Part shown: in pieces, positions 52,288 to 61,192 of the stretch | How the letters are laid out: every line of letters starts with the position of its first letter | Numbering within the stretch: position 1 is the stretch's first letter | Source: CAVTJL01 sp963828215 | GTDB lineage: Bacteria > Pseudomonadota > Alphaproteobacteria > Geminicoccales > Geminicoccaceae | NCBI GenBank assembly: GCA_963828215.1 | Contig: CAWHFO010000042.1 | Span: forward strand, 266,613-330,612 | Direction: 5' to 3' | Length of the DNA: 64,000 nt | The notes under the pieces: model-generated | Databases searched by the model: none | Seen by the model: only the letters and a program-made list of their open reading frames with translations | What the model was told of the DNA's origin: nothing | Made by a program: the position numbers and the translations under genes

Positions 52288-53217
52288 ATGGCCGAGGCCC
52301 TGGCGCCGGCGCTGATCAGAAGTCGGGAGCGCCGGCGCGTGGGCCCGAGGCTCGTGCCGTGGGCGCTCCTTGCGCCGGCCTGCGCCGCGATGCTCGGGGT
52401 CTCGGTCTATCCCATCCTCAACGGCCTCTGGCTCTCCTTCCGCGATACCTCGCTCATCTCGCAGACCGACAAGTTTCTGGGGCTCGTCAACTACCGCACC
52501 CTTCTGGCCGACGGCCAGTTCTGGAACGCCTGGGCTCACACGATCGAGTTCACCGGCGCGTCGACGCTGCTCGAGACGCTCCTCGGGCTCGGCATGGCAC
52601 TCGTGCTGCACGAGTGGTTCGAGGGCCGCGGGTTGGTACGGGCCGCGATGCTGGTGCCCTGGGCGATCCCGACCGTGGTCAGCTCCAAGATGTTCGGCTG
52701 GCTGTTCGACGGACAGAATGGCCTCGTCAATCACGTGCTGCTCGGGACGGGCCTGATCTCCTACAACATCGGCTGGTACAGCTCCCCCGACTTCGCCCTT
52801 CTCACCATCATCATCGCCGACGTCTGGAAGACGACACCGTTCATGGCGCTTCTTCTTCTCGCGGGCCTGCAGACGATCCCCAAATCGCTGGCCGAGGCCT
52901 CGTATATCGATGGCGCCAACGCCTGGCAGTATTTCTGGCATGTTCGCTTGCCGCTGCTCATGCCGACCCTGCTCATCGCCGCCCTGCTGCGCGCCCTCGA
53001 CGCTTTCCGGATCTTCGATCTCGTCTACGTGCTGACCGGCGGCGGCCCCGCCAACTCCACCGAGACCCTCTCGACGCTCACCTACAAGACGCTCTTCTCG
53101 GCCCTGCAGTTCGGCTACGGCTCGGCCCTGGCCACGGCGATGTTCATCACCGAGGCGCTGATCGCCGTCGGCTTCGCCGCCTTCCTGATCCCCCGGATGC
53201 GGCGGACCGCGGCGTGA
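52288..53217 (+). CDS. ABC sugar transporter permease, MalF type
   Basis: 309 residues starting MAEALAPALIRSRERRRVGP, six membrane segments. The ATPase-coupling EAA loop reads LAEASYIDGANAWQYFWHVR; NGLVNHVLLGTGL and VLTGGGPANSTETLSTLTYK are typical MalF-class segments. It follows the binding protein by 16 bases and overlaps the second permease (GTGA). Confidence 0.95.
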   Translation: MAEALAPALIRSRERRRVGPRLVPWALLAPACAAMLGVSVYPILNGLWLSFRDTSLISQTDKFLGLVNYRTLLADGQFWNAWAHTIEFTGASTLLETLLGLGMALVLHEWFEGRGLVRAAMLVPWAIPTVVSSKMFGWLFDGQNGLVNHVLLGTGLISYNIGWYSSPDFALLTIIIADVWKTTPFMALLLLAGLQTIPKSLAEASYIDGANAWQYFWHVRLPLLMPTLLIAALLRALDAFRIFDLVYVLTGGGPANSTETLSTLTYKTLFSALQFGYGSALATAMFITEALIAVGFAAFLIPRMRRTAA

Positions 53218-54083
53218 GCGCGACCCGTGCGCTGGCGCTTCCTCCCGCGGCCCGCCAGCCGCGGCATCTGCGGCGTTGGGCGCTGCATCTAGCCGCGCTG
53301 CTGATCGCCGCCTGGTCGCTCGGGCCCTTCCTCTGGCAGGTCAGCACGGCCTTCCAGCCGGACGCCGAGCTGATGGCCTCGCCGCCGCACATCTTCCCCT
53401 CGCCGGGAACGCTCGATCACTTCTACAACGTCTTCGCCGTCAAGCATTTCCAGTACTACATCCTGAACTCTGCGATCGTCGCCCTGACGACGACCGCTTT
53501 CTGCTTGGCTTTTGGCCTCCTCGCCGCCTATGCGCTCGCCCGCTTCGACATCCACGGCCGCTTCGGTATCCTCGGCGTCATCCTCTCCGTGTCGATGTTC
53601 CCGCAGATCGCCATCGTAGCACCCCTCTATCTCTTCATGTCGAGTGTGGGCCTTCTCGATACCTACACGGTGCTGGTGATCGTCTACCTGGCGCTCGGCC
53701 TGCCGCTCGTGATCTGGGTGCTGTTCGGCTACCTGCAGTCGATCCCGCGCGACCTCGACGAGGCGGCCAAGATCGACGGCGCGGGCCCGGTCCGCATCCT
53801 CGTCCAGATCGTGCTGCCCATGGCGCTGCCGGGCGTCGTCACGACCGGGCTTCTGGCCTTCATCGCCGCCTGGAACGAGTTCATGTTCGCGCTGGCCTTC
53901 ACCTCGGGCATCGCGCACCAGACGATCCCGGTCGGCATCGCCAACTTCCAGAACCTCTACTATGTCCCCTGGGGCGACGTGGCCGCCGCCTCGACCGTCG
54001 TGACCGTCCCGCTCGTCGTCCTGGTGCTCGCTTTCCAGCGCCGCATCATCGCCGGCCTCACCCAGGGCGCTGTCAGGGAATGA
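53214..54083 (+). CDS. ABC sugar transporter permease, MalG type
   Basis: 289 residues from a GTG at 53214 that overlaps the upstream stop. Six membrane segments; EAA loop DLDEAAKIDGAGPVRILVQI; terminal RRIIAGLTQGAVRE as in MalG/ThuG proteins. It overlaps the kinase gene by four bases (ATGA). No ATPase gene is present in this operon, so a shared MsmK-type ATPase encoded elsewhere must energise it. Confidence 0.95.
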   Translation: MSATRALALPPAARQPRHLRRWALHLAALLIAAWSLGPFLWQVSTAFQPDAELMASPPHIFPSPGTLDHFYNVFAVKHFQYYILNSAIVALTTTAFCLAFGLLAAYALARFDIHGRFGILGVILSVSMFPQIAIVAPLYLFMSSVGLLDTYTVLVIVYLALGLPLVIWVLFGYLQSIPRDLDEAAKIDGAGPVRILVQIVLPMALPGVVTTGLLAFIAAWNEFMFALAFTSGIAHQTIPVGIANFQNLYYVPWGDVAAASTVVTVPLVVLVLAFQRRIIAGLTQGAVRE

Positions 54084-55336
54084 GGGCCGACTGGCGCACC
54101 CGCTACGACGAGATGGCCGGACGCCTGCGCGCGCTGGCTCTGGGTGCGCGACCCACGCTCTGCGGCTTCAGCGCCTGCGTCGACGTCTATCTCCGGCTCG
54201 AGGAGGCCGGACCCATGCTCGCGGCGCCGGCCGCAACACCTGCCGGTGCGCTCGCGGGCGAGCTTCTCGGCCGGGCCGCGCGAGGCGTCGGTGGCGAGGT
54301 CCGGATCGACTGGCCCGATGGTCCGGGCTGGCTCGAGGCGCGGCTGCCGCATCGCGTCGGTCTCGGCGGAACCGGGGCCCAGGCGGCGCAGACGCTGGCG
54401 ATGCTCGGGGCGCCGAGCCTCCTTTCCCTCGAGGATCGAAGCCGCAGACTGCTCGACCTGGTCGATCCGGCGGTGAAGGTGGCGGCTGCCGACGGACCGG
54501 TCGGCGTCGCCGGGCTCGCGGCCGCCGGAACCGGGCGGCCGGCCCACTACATCTTCGAGTTCACGGCAGGGACCCCGGTCGGTGACGTCCTGCCGCCGCG
54601 CTCGTCGCGGACGATCGTCCGTTTCGGCGACGATCCGCTCGAGCTCGATCCGTGGTTTCCGGACGTCAGCCTGGCGTTGGCGCCTGCCGCCGGCGCCGGC
54701 CTGCTGTCCGGCTTCAACGAGGTGCCGGCCGACGAGCTGGCGAGCTCACTCGATATCGCCGGTGGCGTCGCTCTGGCGTGGCGCAACGCCGGTCTCGAGT
54801 GGATCCATCTGGAGCTCGGGGACTCACCGCGTGTCGGGTGGATGGCCGAGATCCTGTCGGCCCTGGGCAGCCTAGCATCCTCGCTGGGGCTGAGCTTGTC
54901 GGAGCTCGAGCAGCTGCTTCCGGACGAAGGACCAGTGGCCGACCGGTTGCTCGTCCTGGCCGAGCGCTACGGCCTCGCCCGGGCGACCGCGCACGCGGAC
55001 CAATGGGCCATGACCGTCACCCGCGCCGATCCCGAGCGCGAGCTTACCGCCCTGCTGGCCGGCAATCTCCTGGCTGCAACGCGGGCGTGGCAGGGCCGGC
55101 TGGCGGTGCCCTCGGGCTGCCCGCCCGACGCAGTGTTCGCCGAGCCGCCGGCACTGCCGATCACGAGGCGCGGCGGCTGGAGCGTCGTCTGTTGCGCCTC
55201 ACCCCATCTCGCGAGGCCGGCCGCCACGATCGGCCTCGGCGACACCTTCCTCGCGGGCTGCCTTCTCGTCCTCGGGCAGGGCCGGCCGCAGCTTTCCCCT
55301 TCATTCATCCCACCGCCATACGAGGTGTCCTCATGA
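54080..55336 (+). CDS. ADP-dependent-type sugar kinase (ADP-GK/PFK fold)
   Basis: 418 residues starting MRADWRTRYDEMAGRLRALA. Motifs of the ADP-dependent glucokinase/phosphofructokinase family: GFSACVDVYLRLEE near the N-terminus, LGGTGAQAAQTLAMLGAPSL, IHLELGDSP (the HxE motif), LGLSLSELEQLLPDE (the usual NExE reads SELE) and TIGLGDTFLAGCLLVLG with the catalytic GxGD aspartate. This family is mainly archaeal and uses ADP instead of ATP; bacterial members are scattered. It lies between the importer permeases and a LacD-type aldolase with four-base overlaps on both sides, so it probably phosphorylates the imported sugar or its phosphate. Confidence 0.82.
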   Translation: MRADWRTRYDEMAGRLRALALGARPTLCGFSACVDVYLRLEEAGPMLAAPAATPAGALAGELLGRAARGVGGEVRIDWPDGPGWLEARLPHRVGLGGTGAQAAQTLAMLGAPSLLSLEDRSRRLLDLVDPAVKVAAADGPVGVAGLAAAGTGRPAHYIFEFTAGTPVGDVLPPRSSRTIVRFGDDPLELDPWFPDVSLALAPAAGAGLLSGFNEVPADELASSLDIAGGVALAWRNAGLEWIHLELGDSPRVGWMAEILSALGSLASSLGLSLSELEQLLPDEGPVADRLLVLAERYGLARATAHADQWAMTVTRADPERELTALLAGNLLAATRAWQGRLAVPSGCPPDAVFAEPPALPITRRGGWSVVCCASPHLARPAATIGLGDTFLAGCLLVLGQGRPQLSPSFIPPPYEVSS

Positions 55337-56352
55337 GCTCGCAGACTACGAGAACCACGAAGGCTGCCGTCCTCGACCCCGGCAAGGCGCGCGGCTTGCA
55401 ACGGGTGACCTCGCACGATGGCTTCTTTCTGATCTGCGCCCTCGATCATCTCTCCGATTTCCAGCAGCTCCTGGCGACCGACCCGACGACGGTCGACTAT
55501 CGCCAGACCGTGGAGGCGAAGCTCGAGGTGATCCGGGCCCTCTCGCCCGAGGTCAGCGCCTTCCTCCTCGACGCCCGTTATGGTCTGGCGCAGGCCATCC
55601 TGTCGCGGGCCCTGCCGGCCGGCATCGGCATGATGGCGAGCGTGGAGGACGAAGACTACAGCCACGGGATCGGCGCCCGCCGCACGCGCTTCCGCGCGGA
55701 CTGGAGCACCCGGCAGATCAAGATGATCGGTGCCGATGTCTGCAAGCTCCTTTGGTTCTTCCGGCCCGAGGCCGAGACGGCCGCGCACCAGCGCGACGTC
55801 GTTCGCGGGCTCGTCGCCGAATGTGCGGATCTCTCGTTGCCGCTGGTGGTCGAGCCGATCTGGTACCCGCTGGCGGGCGAGGATCCGCAGAGCGTCGAAT
55901 GGCGGCGGCATCGGGTCGAGGGCATCATCGCCTCGGCGCACGAGTGCCAACGATTCGGGGTCGACATGCTGAAGGTCGAGTTCCCGGGCGACGTCGGGAC
56001 CGAGGAGGCCCAGGCCGCGGCCGCCGAGGCGTGCCGACGGCTCGATGCGGGGGTCGCCGTCCCCTGGGTGATCTTGTCCGCGGGCGTCGGCTACGAGGCC
56101 TTCAAGACCCAGGTCCGGATCTCCTGCGCCGCCGGCGCCTCGGGCTTTCTGGCCGGTCGATCGATCTGGCGCGATGCCGTCTCGACCCACGATCCGGCTG
56201 CCAGGAAAGCCGCCGCCACAGATGCCGCCGGGCGACTCGCCGAGCTCGCGGCGGTCACCCGTGCCCATGGCCGACCCTACGCACCCGCCCTCGACGGCCC
56301 CGCCCTGATGGACGCGCTGCCCGAGTACTGGTATCGCGGCTGGCACCGGTAG
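55333..56352 (+). CDS. LacD-type (tagatose-bisphosphate-like) class I aldolase
   Basis: 339 residues. The Schiff-base lysine lies in VDMLKVEFPGDVG, matching the LacD motif VLKVE. Other family segments: FLICALDHLSDFQQLL, SAFLLDARYGLAQAIL, VVEPIWYPLAGEDPQSVEWR and AGASGFLAGRSIWRDAV. The start overlaps the kinase stop (ATGA). Together kinase and aldolase would split a phosphorylated ketose into two three-carbon units, one phosphorylated. Related enzymes act on tagatose bisphosphate and sulfofructose phosphate; which applies here is unknown. Confidence 0.88.
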   Translation: MSSQTTRTTKAAVLDPGKARGLQRVTSHDGFFLICALDHLSDFQQLLATDPTTVDYRQTVEAKLEVIRALSPEVSAFLLDARYGLAQAILSRALPAGIGMMASVEDEDYSHGIGARRTRFRADWSTRQIKMIGADVCKLLWFFRPEAETAAHQRDVVRGLVAECADLSLPLVVEPIWYPLAGEDPQSVEWRRHRVEGIIASAHECQRFGVDMLKVEFPGDVGTEEAQAAAAEACRRLDAGVAVPWVILSAGVGYEAFKTQVRISCAAGASGFLAGRSIWRDAVSTHDPAARKAAATDAAGRLAELAAVTRAHGRPYAPALDGPALMDALPEYWYRGWHR

Positions 56353-56409
56353 GCTTGAGCGCCTGTGCCGTGAGGGCAAAGAGCACGGCCCGAGCGCGAG
56401 CACATCGCG

Positions 56410-57120
56410 GTGCTGCGGTTGTTACGGGAGTTCGGGGTGACCGCGGCCACGCTGAGCGGCCCTGGGCCGTCTTGCCGACAGCGGCTCCGTCGTAGGCGGA
56501 TGTTCCGCCTCCCGGTGACACATGGCGTGACGCGTTCCTGGCCGCCGGCGAGCCGTCGCCGAAGAGCCGGCCCGCCGATGGTCGCGACGTCGAGATCGGC
56601 CGGCTCGAGGCCGAGGTCGACGATCTGACCATCGCGGCCTTCTGCCGCGAATGCGGACAGGAGCTCTACCTTGTCGCGCGCTCGCGCGAGGGCAAGCGCG
56701 AGCGGCTGCTTCCTCGCACGCCGGAGCTGAACGCGCCCGAGTTCGAGATCCCCGGAAGCCGGGCTATCTCGCGCTCGAGACCGGCGACCTGTGGTCCACG
56801 GACGAAGACCTGCCCGACGGATGGTACGAATGGCGAGCCGCCGGCCCGCGGGTGAAGGCGGCCTACCGCGCGCACGAGCCTGAGCAGATCTGGGTCACAC
56901 CCGACGGGACGATCTCCCCAGCGCCAGCCGACGGCGCCGTCGAGGCATGGTGGCAGCCGCGTCCGTTGATGCTCTGCCCACGGTGCCGGACCAGCTTCGA
57001 CCTCCGCCAGAAGAGCGACTTCGGCAAGCTCGTCACCCTGTCCCAAACCGGCAGGTCGACGGCGACCACGATCCTCGCCTGCGCCGCCGTCGATGGGCTC
57101 GGGCGAGGCGGGCGTCGACC
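56410..57120 (+). pseudogene. Broken upstream part of a DUF1998 helicase
   Basis: Short conserved pieces in alternating frames: LGRLADSGSVV near 56470, ADVPPPGDTWRDAFLAAGEP near 56510, a zinc-knuckle-like FCRECGQELYLVARSREGKR near 56640, then KPGYLALETGDLWSTDEDLP and MLCPRCRTSFDLRQKSDFGK to AVDGLG at 57100. These belong ahead of the protein at 57093-60395. Several indels separate them. Upstream of about 56430 no DEAD-box motifs I or II are found; the sequence is replaced by the end of the aldolase gene, so the helicase has lost its N-terminal ATPase lobe. Confidence 0.65.
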
Positions 57121-60100
57121 GAGAGGTCCGCAAGCTGCTCAGCTTCACCGACAATCGCCAGGACGCGGCGCTCCAGGCCGGGCATCTCAACGACTTCGCG
57201 CTGGTGGTCCAGCTCCGCGGGGCGCTGGTCCGGGCGCTGGAGACCCACGGCAGCCTCACCTTCGACCGGCTCGGCCCCGCCCTCTTCGAGGTTTTGGCGC
57301 TTCCGCCGGCAGCGTGGATGAAGACGCCTGTCGACAGCGGCCCGGGGTTCGAGCGGGCCCGCTCGGCGATGGTCGAGCTGCTCGAGTATCTTGCGATCGA
57401 GGACCTCGCGCGCGCCTGGCGCGTGGCGCAACCCAACCTCGAGCAGTGCGGCCTGCTACGGCTGGACTATGACGGCCTCGACGAGCTGGCGGCCGATGGC
57501 GCTCGCTGGCTCGGCATCCCCCAACTGGAAGCGATGCCAGCGCCGTCGCGCAGCCATCTGCTGCGGGCCATTCTCGATCACCTCCGCGGTGCCCTTGCGA
57601 TCGAAGCCGACATCTTCGGCCGCGATCGGGGCGAGTCCCTCAAGCGCCGCGTGGCGGCTGAGATCGGCGAGCCGTGGCGATTCGACGAGAACGAGTCGTT
57701 GCGCCGTGCCGCGGTGGCCCTCCTTCCGGGCGTGGCTGCCGACCATCGCGACGGCATTACGCTCGGGCTTGGGCCACGCTCCGCGATCGGCCGCTTCCTG
57801 CGATCCAAACGCACCTGGGATGTCGATCGCGACCTGCCTGGTGAGATGGCGGAGTTGATCGCGCTGGGAATCGTCGACCGGCTTCGTGGCCACCTGCTCG
57901 AGGACGTACGTCGCGGCACGGAGGTGCGCGGCGTCCGAATGAAGGTCTCTGCACTGCGCTGGCGGCCGGGCGATGGCCGCGTTCCGGCGCCAGATCCAAT
58001 CCGCGCACGGTCGCTGCACCTTCGACGCGAGGAGCTGCGGCGCTCGACACCCAACGCCTATTTCACGCGCCTGTACCGCGATCACGCCACGGCGCTCGCC
58101 GGCATGCTCGCCGGCGAGCACAGCGGTCAGGTGACGGCCGAGAACCGCATGCAGCGCGAGGACGCTTTCGGCAAGGGCGACCTCGCCGTGCTCTGCTGCT
58201 CCCCGACCATGGAGCTCGGTGTCGACATCCGCGAGCTCGCGGTCGTGCATCTGCGGAACATTCCACCCAACCCGGCCAACTATGCCCAGCGGAGTGGCCG
58301 GGCTGGGCGAAGCGGTCGGCCGGCGCTCGTCTTGGCCTTTGCCAGCGACGGCAATGCCCATGACCGGCACTATTTCCAGCAGCCGCCCGCCATGATCGCG
58401 GGTGCTGTGGCCCCGCCGCGGCTGGATCTTGCAAATCAGGAGCTGATCGAAGCGCACGTCCATTCCGTATGGATGGCCGCGGCCGCGCCAGATCTCCACC
58501 AGTCGATCGCCATGGTGCTGGATGTGGGGGCGCCTGAGCTGCCCCTGATGCCGGATCTCGCAGCCAAGGTCAGCCTGTCCGAGGCGCAGCTGGCGGACTT
58601 GGTTCAGGCCACCGCACGGATCGCCGACGCTTGCGGCCCCGAGGTCCACCAGGCGGCCTGGTTCCGCGCCTCATGGATCCGCGAGACCGCGCACGGTGCT
58701 GGCGCCGCGTTCGACCGGGCCTTCGACCGATGGCGTGAGCTCTACCGCGCCGCCTACGCCCAGCGCGACGCGGCGCGGCGCGAGGTCGACCGTCCTGGGC
58801 TCGGGCGCGAGGAGCGCGACCTGGCGCGCCGGCGTGAACTTGAGGCGCAGCGAGAGCTGGACCTCCTCCGCAACGAAGGGCGCAGCCAGCAGGAAAGCGA
58901 CTTCTACCCCTATCGGTATCTGGCCAGCGAGGGATTCATCCCCGGCTATAACTTCCCGAGACTGCCCTTGCGCTGTCTCGTCGCCGGCATCTCCAGCACG
59001 GAAGCCATCGATCGGCCCCGGTTCCTGGGCCTCACCGAGTTCGGGCCGAACAACCTCCTCTATCATGAAGGCCGCCGGCACCGCATCGTAGCGACGATCC
59101 TGCCGTCGGGTGACCTGGGCCAACGGCTGCGGAGTGCGAAGCTGTGCCGGACATGCGGCTATGCGCACGCGGGCGACGAGTTCACCCGCGATCGCTGCGC
59201 GTTCTGCAACGCGGAGCTTGACGGCGCCGGTGCCGAGCTGGCGACGCAGCTATTGGACCAACCGACGGTTCGGGCCCAGCGACAGCTGCGCATCTCCTCG
59301 GAGGAGGAGGAGCGGGAAAGGCTAGGGTACGACGTCGCTACCAATTTCCGGGCTGGTGACGCGCGCGACCGCCGAACCGTGCAGTTTGCGGCACCTGATG
59401 GCCGGCTGCTGCTCGAGGCGACGGCGGTACAGAGGGCCGACCTCTGGCGGATCAATCATGGCTGGCGTCAGAGCGGTGGTCGTCAAGGCTTCGGGTTGGA
59501 CCGGAGCACAGGCCGATGGGTCGGGCGCGACGGAGCCGACGCGACTGGCGCCGCCAATGTCGTCCGAGGCCTCAAGCCCATTGTGACGGATCGTCGAAAC
59601 CTGCTCTTCTTTCAGCCACTCGGCACCGAGAGGGACGATGCCACGCTCAAGACGCTCGCCTACGCCCTGCGACGGGCTGCCCAGCTGGTTTTCCAGGTCG
59701 AGGAGCAGGAGCTCGCTGCCGAGCTGATCGGTGAGCATGCCCAACGGCGCATCTTGCTCTGGGAGTCGGCCGAAGGCGGCATCGGGGTGGCGGAGCGGTT
59801 GCTCGCCGATGCGGCTGCGATGCGCGATCTAGCGCGCGCCGCGCTCGGCGTCGTCCACTGCGATCCCGAAACTGGCGCAGACCATGGCGAGCAAACCCGG
59901 GGCTGTATCGCGGCTTGTTATGGATGTCTGCTCAGCTACTCGAACCAGATCGATCACCGCTATCTCGACCGGCGCAGGATACTGCCGCTCCTTCGCGACC
60001 TCTCAGTTGCCGTTCCGGTCCTCGACTCCGGTACGCGCAGCTACGAGGAGCAATATCAATGGCTGCTCGAGCGCCTTGATCCGACCTCGAGCTTCGAGCG

Positions 60101-60395
60101 GCGCTTCCTCGACGAGCTCTTCCGTCGCCACCTCCGCCTGCCTGACCTTGCGCAATACAGCCCTGCTGAAGGCGTACCGGTGCAGGTTGACTTCTTCTAT
60201 CGCCGCGACCCCGCGCCGGGCGCCTGCGTGTTCGTCGACGGCCCATCGCACGACCTGTCGACAGCATCCGAGAGCGATGAAGCCAAGCGCGCGGCTCTGC
60301 GCGCTCGTGGTTTCCTCGTCGTGCCGATCCGCCATGACCACGACCTGGCCGATGAGCTGGCTGCCCATGCGAACGTGTTTGGGCGAAGCTCCTAG
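57093..60395 (+). CDS. DUF1998-containing helicase with nuclease-like tail, 5'-truncated
   Basis: 1100 open residues. The first part holds the helicase C-terminal lobe: KLLSFTDNRQDAALQAGHLN (motif IV region), LAVLCCSPTMELGVDIRELA (motif V) and NYAQRSGRAGRSGRPALVLA (motif VI). A zinc cluster follows (CRTCGYAHAGDEFTRDRC, then AFC), and the DUF1998/MZB motif CIAACYGCLLSYSNQIDHRY. The end (VQVDFFYRRDPAPGACVFVD, GPSHDLSTASESDEAKR, GFLVVPIRHDHD) resembles Vsr/DUF559-type PD-(D/E)XK nucleases. Such proteins are found in anti-phage islands (DruE of Druantia, DrmA/B of DISARM). Motifs I and II are missing, so it is likely inactive as a helicase. The frame stays intact over 3.3 kb, which suggests recent truncation. 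Confidence 0.85.
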   Translation: MGSGEAGVDREVRKLLSFTDNRQDAALQAGHLNDFALVVQLRGALVRALETHGSLTFDRLGPALFEVLALPPAAWMKTPVDSGPGFERARSAMVELLEYLAIEDLARAWRVAQPNLEQCGLLRLDYDGLDELAADGARWLGIPQLEAMPAPSRSHLLRAILDHLRGALAIEADIFGRDRGESLKRRVAAEIGEPWRFDENESLRRAAVALLPGVAADHRDGITLGLGPRSAIGRFLRSKRTWDVDRDLPGEMAELIALGIVDRLRGHLLEDVRRGTEVRGVRMKVSALRWRPGDGRVPAPDPIRARSLHLRREELRRSTPNAYFTRLYRDHATALAGMLAGEHSGQVTAENRMQREDAFGKGDLAVLCCSPTMELGVDIRELAVVHLRNIPPNPANYAQRSGRAGRSGRPALVLAFASDGNAHDRHYFQQPPAMIAGAVAPPRLDLANQELIEAHVHSVWMAAAAPDLHQSIAMVLDVGAPELPLMPDLAAKVSLSEAQLADLVQATARIADACGPEVHQAAWFRASWIRETAHGAGAAFDRAFDRWRELYRAAYAQRDAARREVDRPGLGREERDLARRRELEAQRELDLLRNEGRSQQESDFYPYRYLASEGFIPGYNFPRLPLRCLVAGISSTEAIDRPRFLGLTEFGPNNLLYHEGRRHRIVATILPSGDLGQRLRSAKLCRTCGYAHAGDEFTRDRCAFCNAELDGAGAELATQLLDQPTVRAQRQLRISSEEEERERLGYDVATNFRAGDARDRRTVQFAAPDGRLLLEATAVQRADLWRINHGWRQSGGRQGFGLDRSTGRWVGRDGADATGAANVVRGLKPIVTDRRNLLFFQPLGTERDDATLKTLAYALRRAAQLVFQVEEQELAAELIGEHAQRRILLWESAEGGIGVAERLLADAAAMRDLARAALGVVHCDPETGADHGEQTRGCIAACYGCLLSYSNQIDHRYLDRRRILPLLRDLSVAVPVLDSGTRSYEEQYQWLLERLDPTSSFERRFLDELFRRHLRLPDLAQYSPAEGVPVQVDFFYRRDPAPGACVFVDGPSHDLSTASESDEAKRAALRARGFLVVPIRHDHDLADELAAHANVFGRSS

Positions 60396-61192
60396 CGATG
60401 TCTTTTGGCGGAGATCTGCCCCTTCGGGCCGCCGTCGATTCTCGGGGAGACCGCTTCCGGCTCCTGGGGGCGTGGCGGGGCTCTTCTCGGCAGCATGATC
60501 CGCACAGGTCTTCGGCCGATCAAGGCCTGGGTATGAACGGGCCGATCCCGGAGCGCTCTGACTCGTTCGTAGAGGTCAACGGCTTCGGAACGCCAACACA
60601 TTGGTTCCAAAAGGTTTCAGAGCTCGAAACTAAATCTCGCCTAGGCGAGGGGCTCGAACCCAGGCATTTGGCCGGCCCGAGCAAGTCATTGTTCTATAAG
60701 CGTTTTCTCAAGTTGGTATCGATTGACCGAGGTTCACACCCGGCGGAGAAAACGGCCCCGGAGAGAGGCTTTGGGACGCCCCGGCGGTTCCCGCCCAGTC
60801 AACTTCCAAGCGCGAAAGTCCTCGATATCAAGGGGTTATAGCGACGGCCGATTTGGGCCCGAGAGCGGACCGGCCTGCTAGGCGTGGCGCAGGCGCGGGA
60901 TTGAGAGCTCGGTATCCGATGGAGCCCAAGACAGCCGTGTGGAGCGCTGCCCAAGGGCCGCGAGCACTGGCTAAGCGCGGCTAAACCATTGCAATAAAGA
61001 GGGATCGCGTTTGGCCCGTGCGGGCTGAACGGGTCGATCCGACGGCCCGGATCGGGGTCGAAGGGCGTTCGGCCGGAGAACCGCTCGCCTGCCAGTCGGT
61101 TCTCGAACGACCTCTCAATCTCGCCCGCTCAAGCTCAGGCGCTGCATTTCGCCAAGGTCCTGCCGGTGGTATCCTGATGGGACACGGGGCGG
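60396..61192. other. About 800 bases without a supported gene
   Basis: Lower in GC than its surroundings around 60580-60760. On the minus strand GGGTTCGAGCC near 60650 resembles a tRNA T-arm, and TTGAGAAAACGCTTATAGAAC lies beside it, a look often seen at tRNA-derived attachment sites. No complete tRNA can be folded. The open frame on the plus strand at 60398-60841 matches nothing. Confidence 0.35.

Noticed and set aside
60630..60730. Possible tRNA on the minus strand
   Set aside because: Only a T-arm-like GGGTTCGAGCC is present; acceptor, D and anticodon stems cannot be formed. At most a tRNA 3' fragment or attachment-site relic.
60398..60841. 147-codon open frame after the helicase gene
   Set aside because: No start signal, no similarity I recognise, mixed composition; treated as unassigned sequence.
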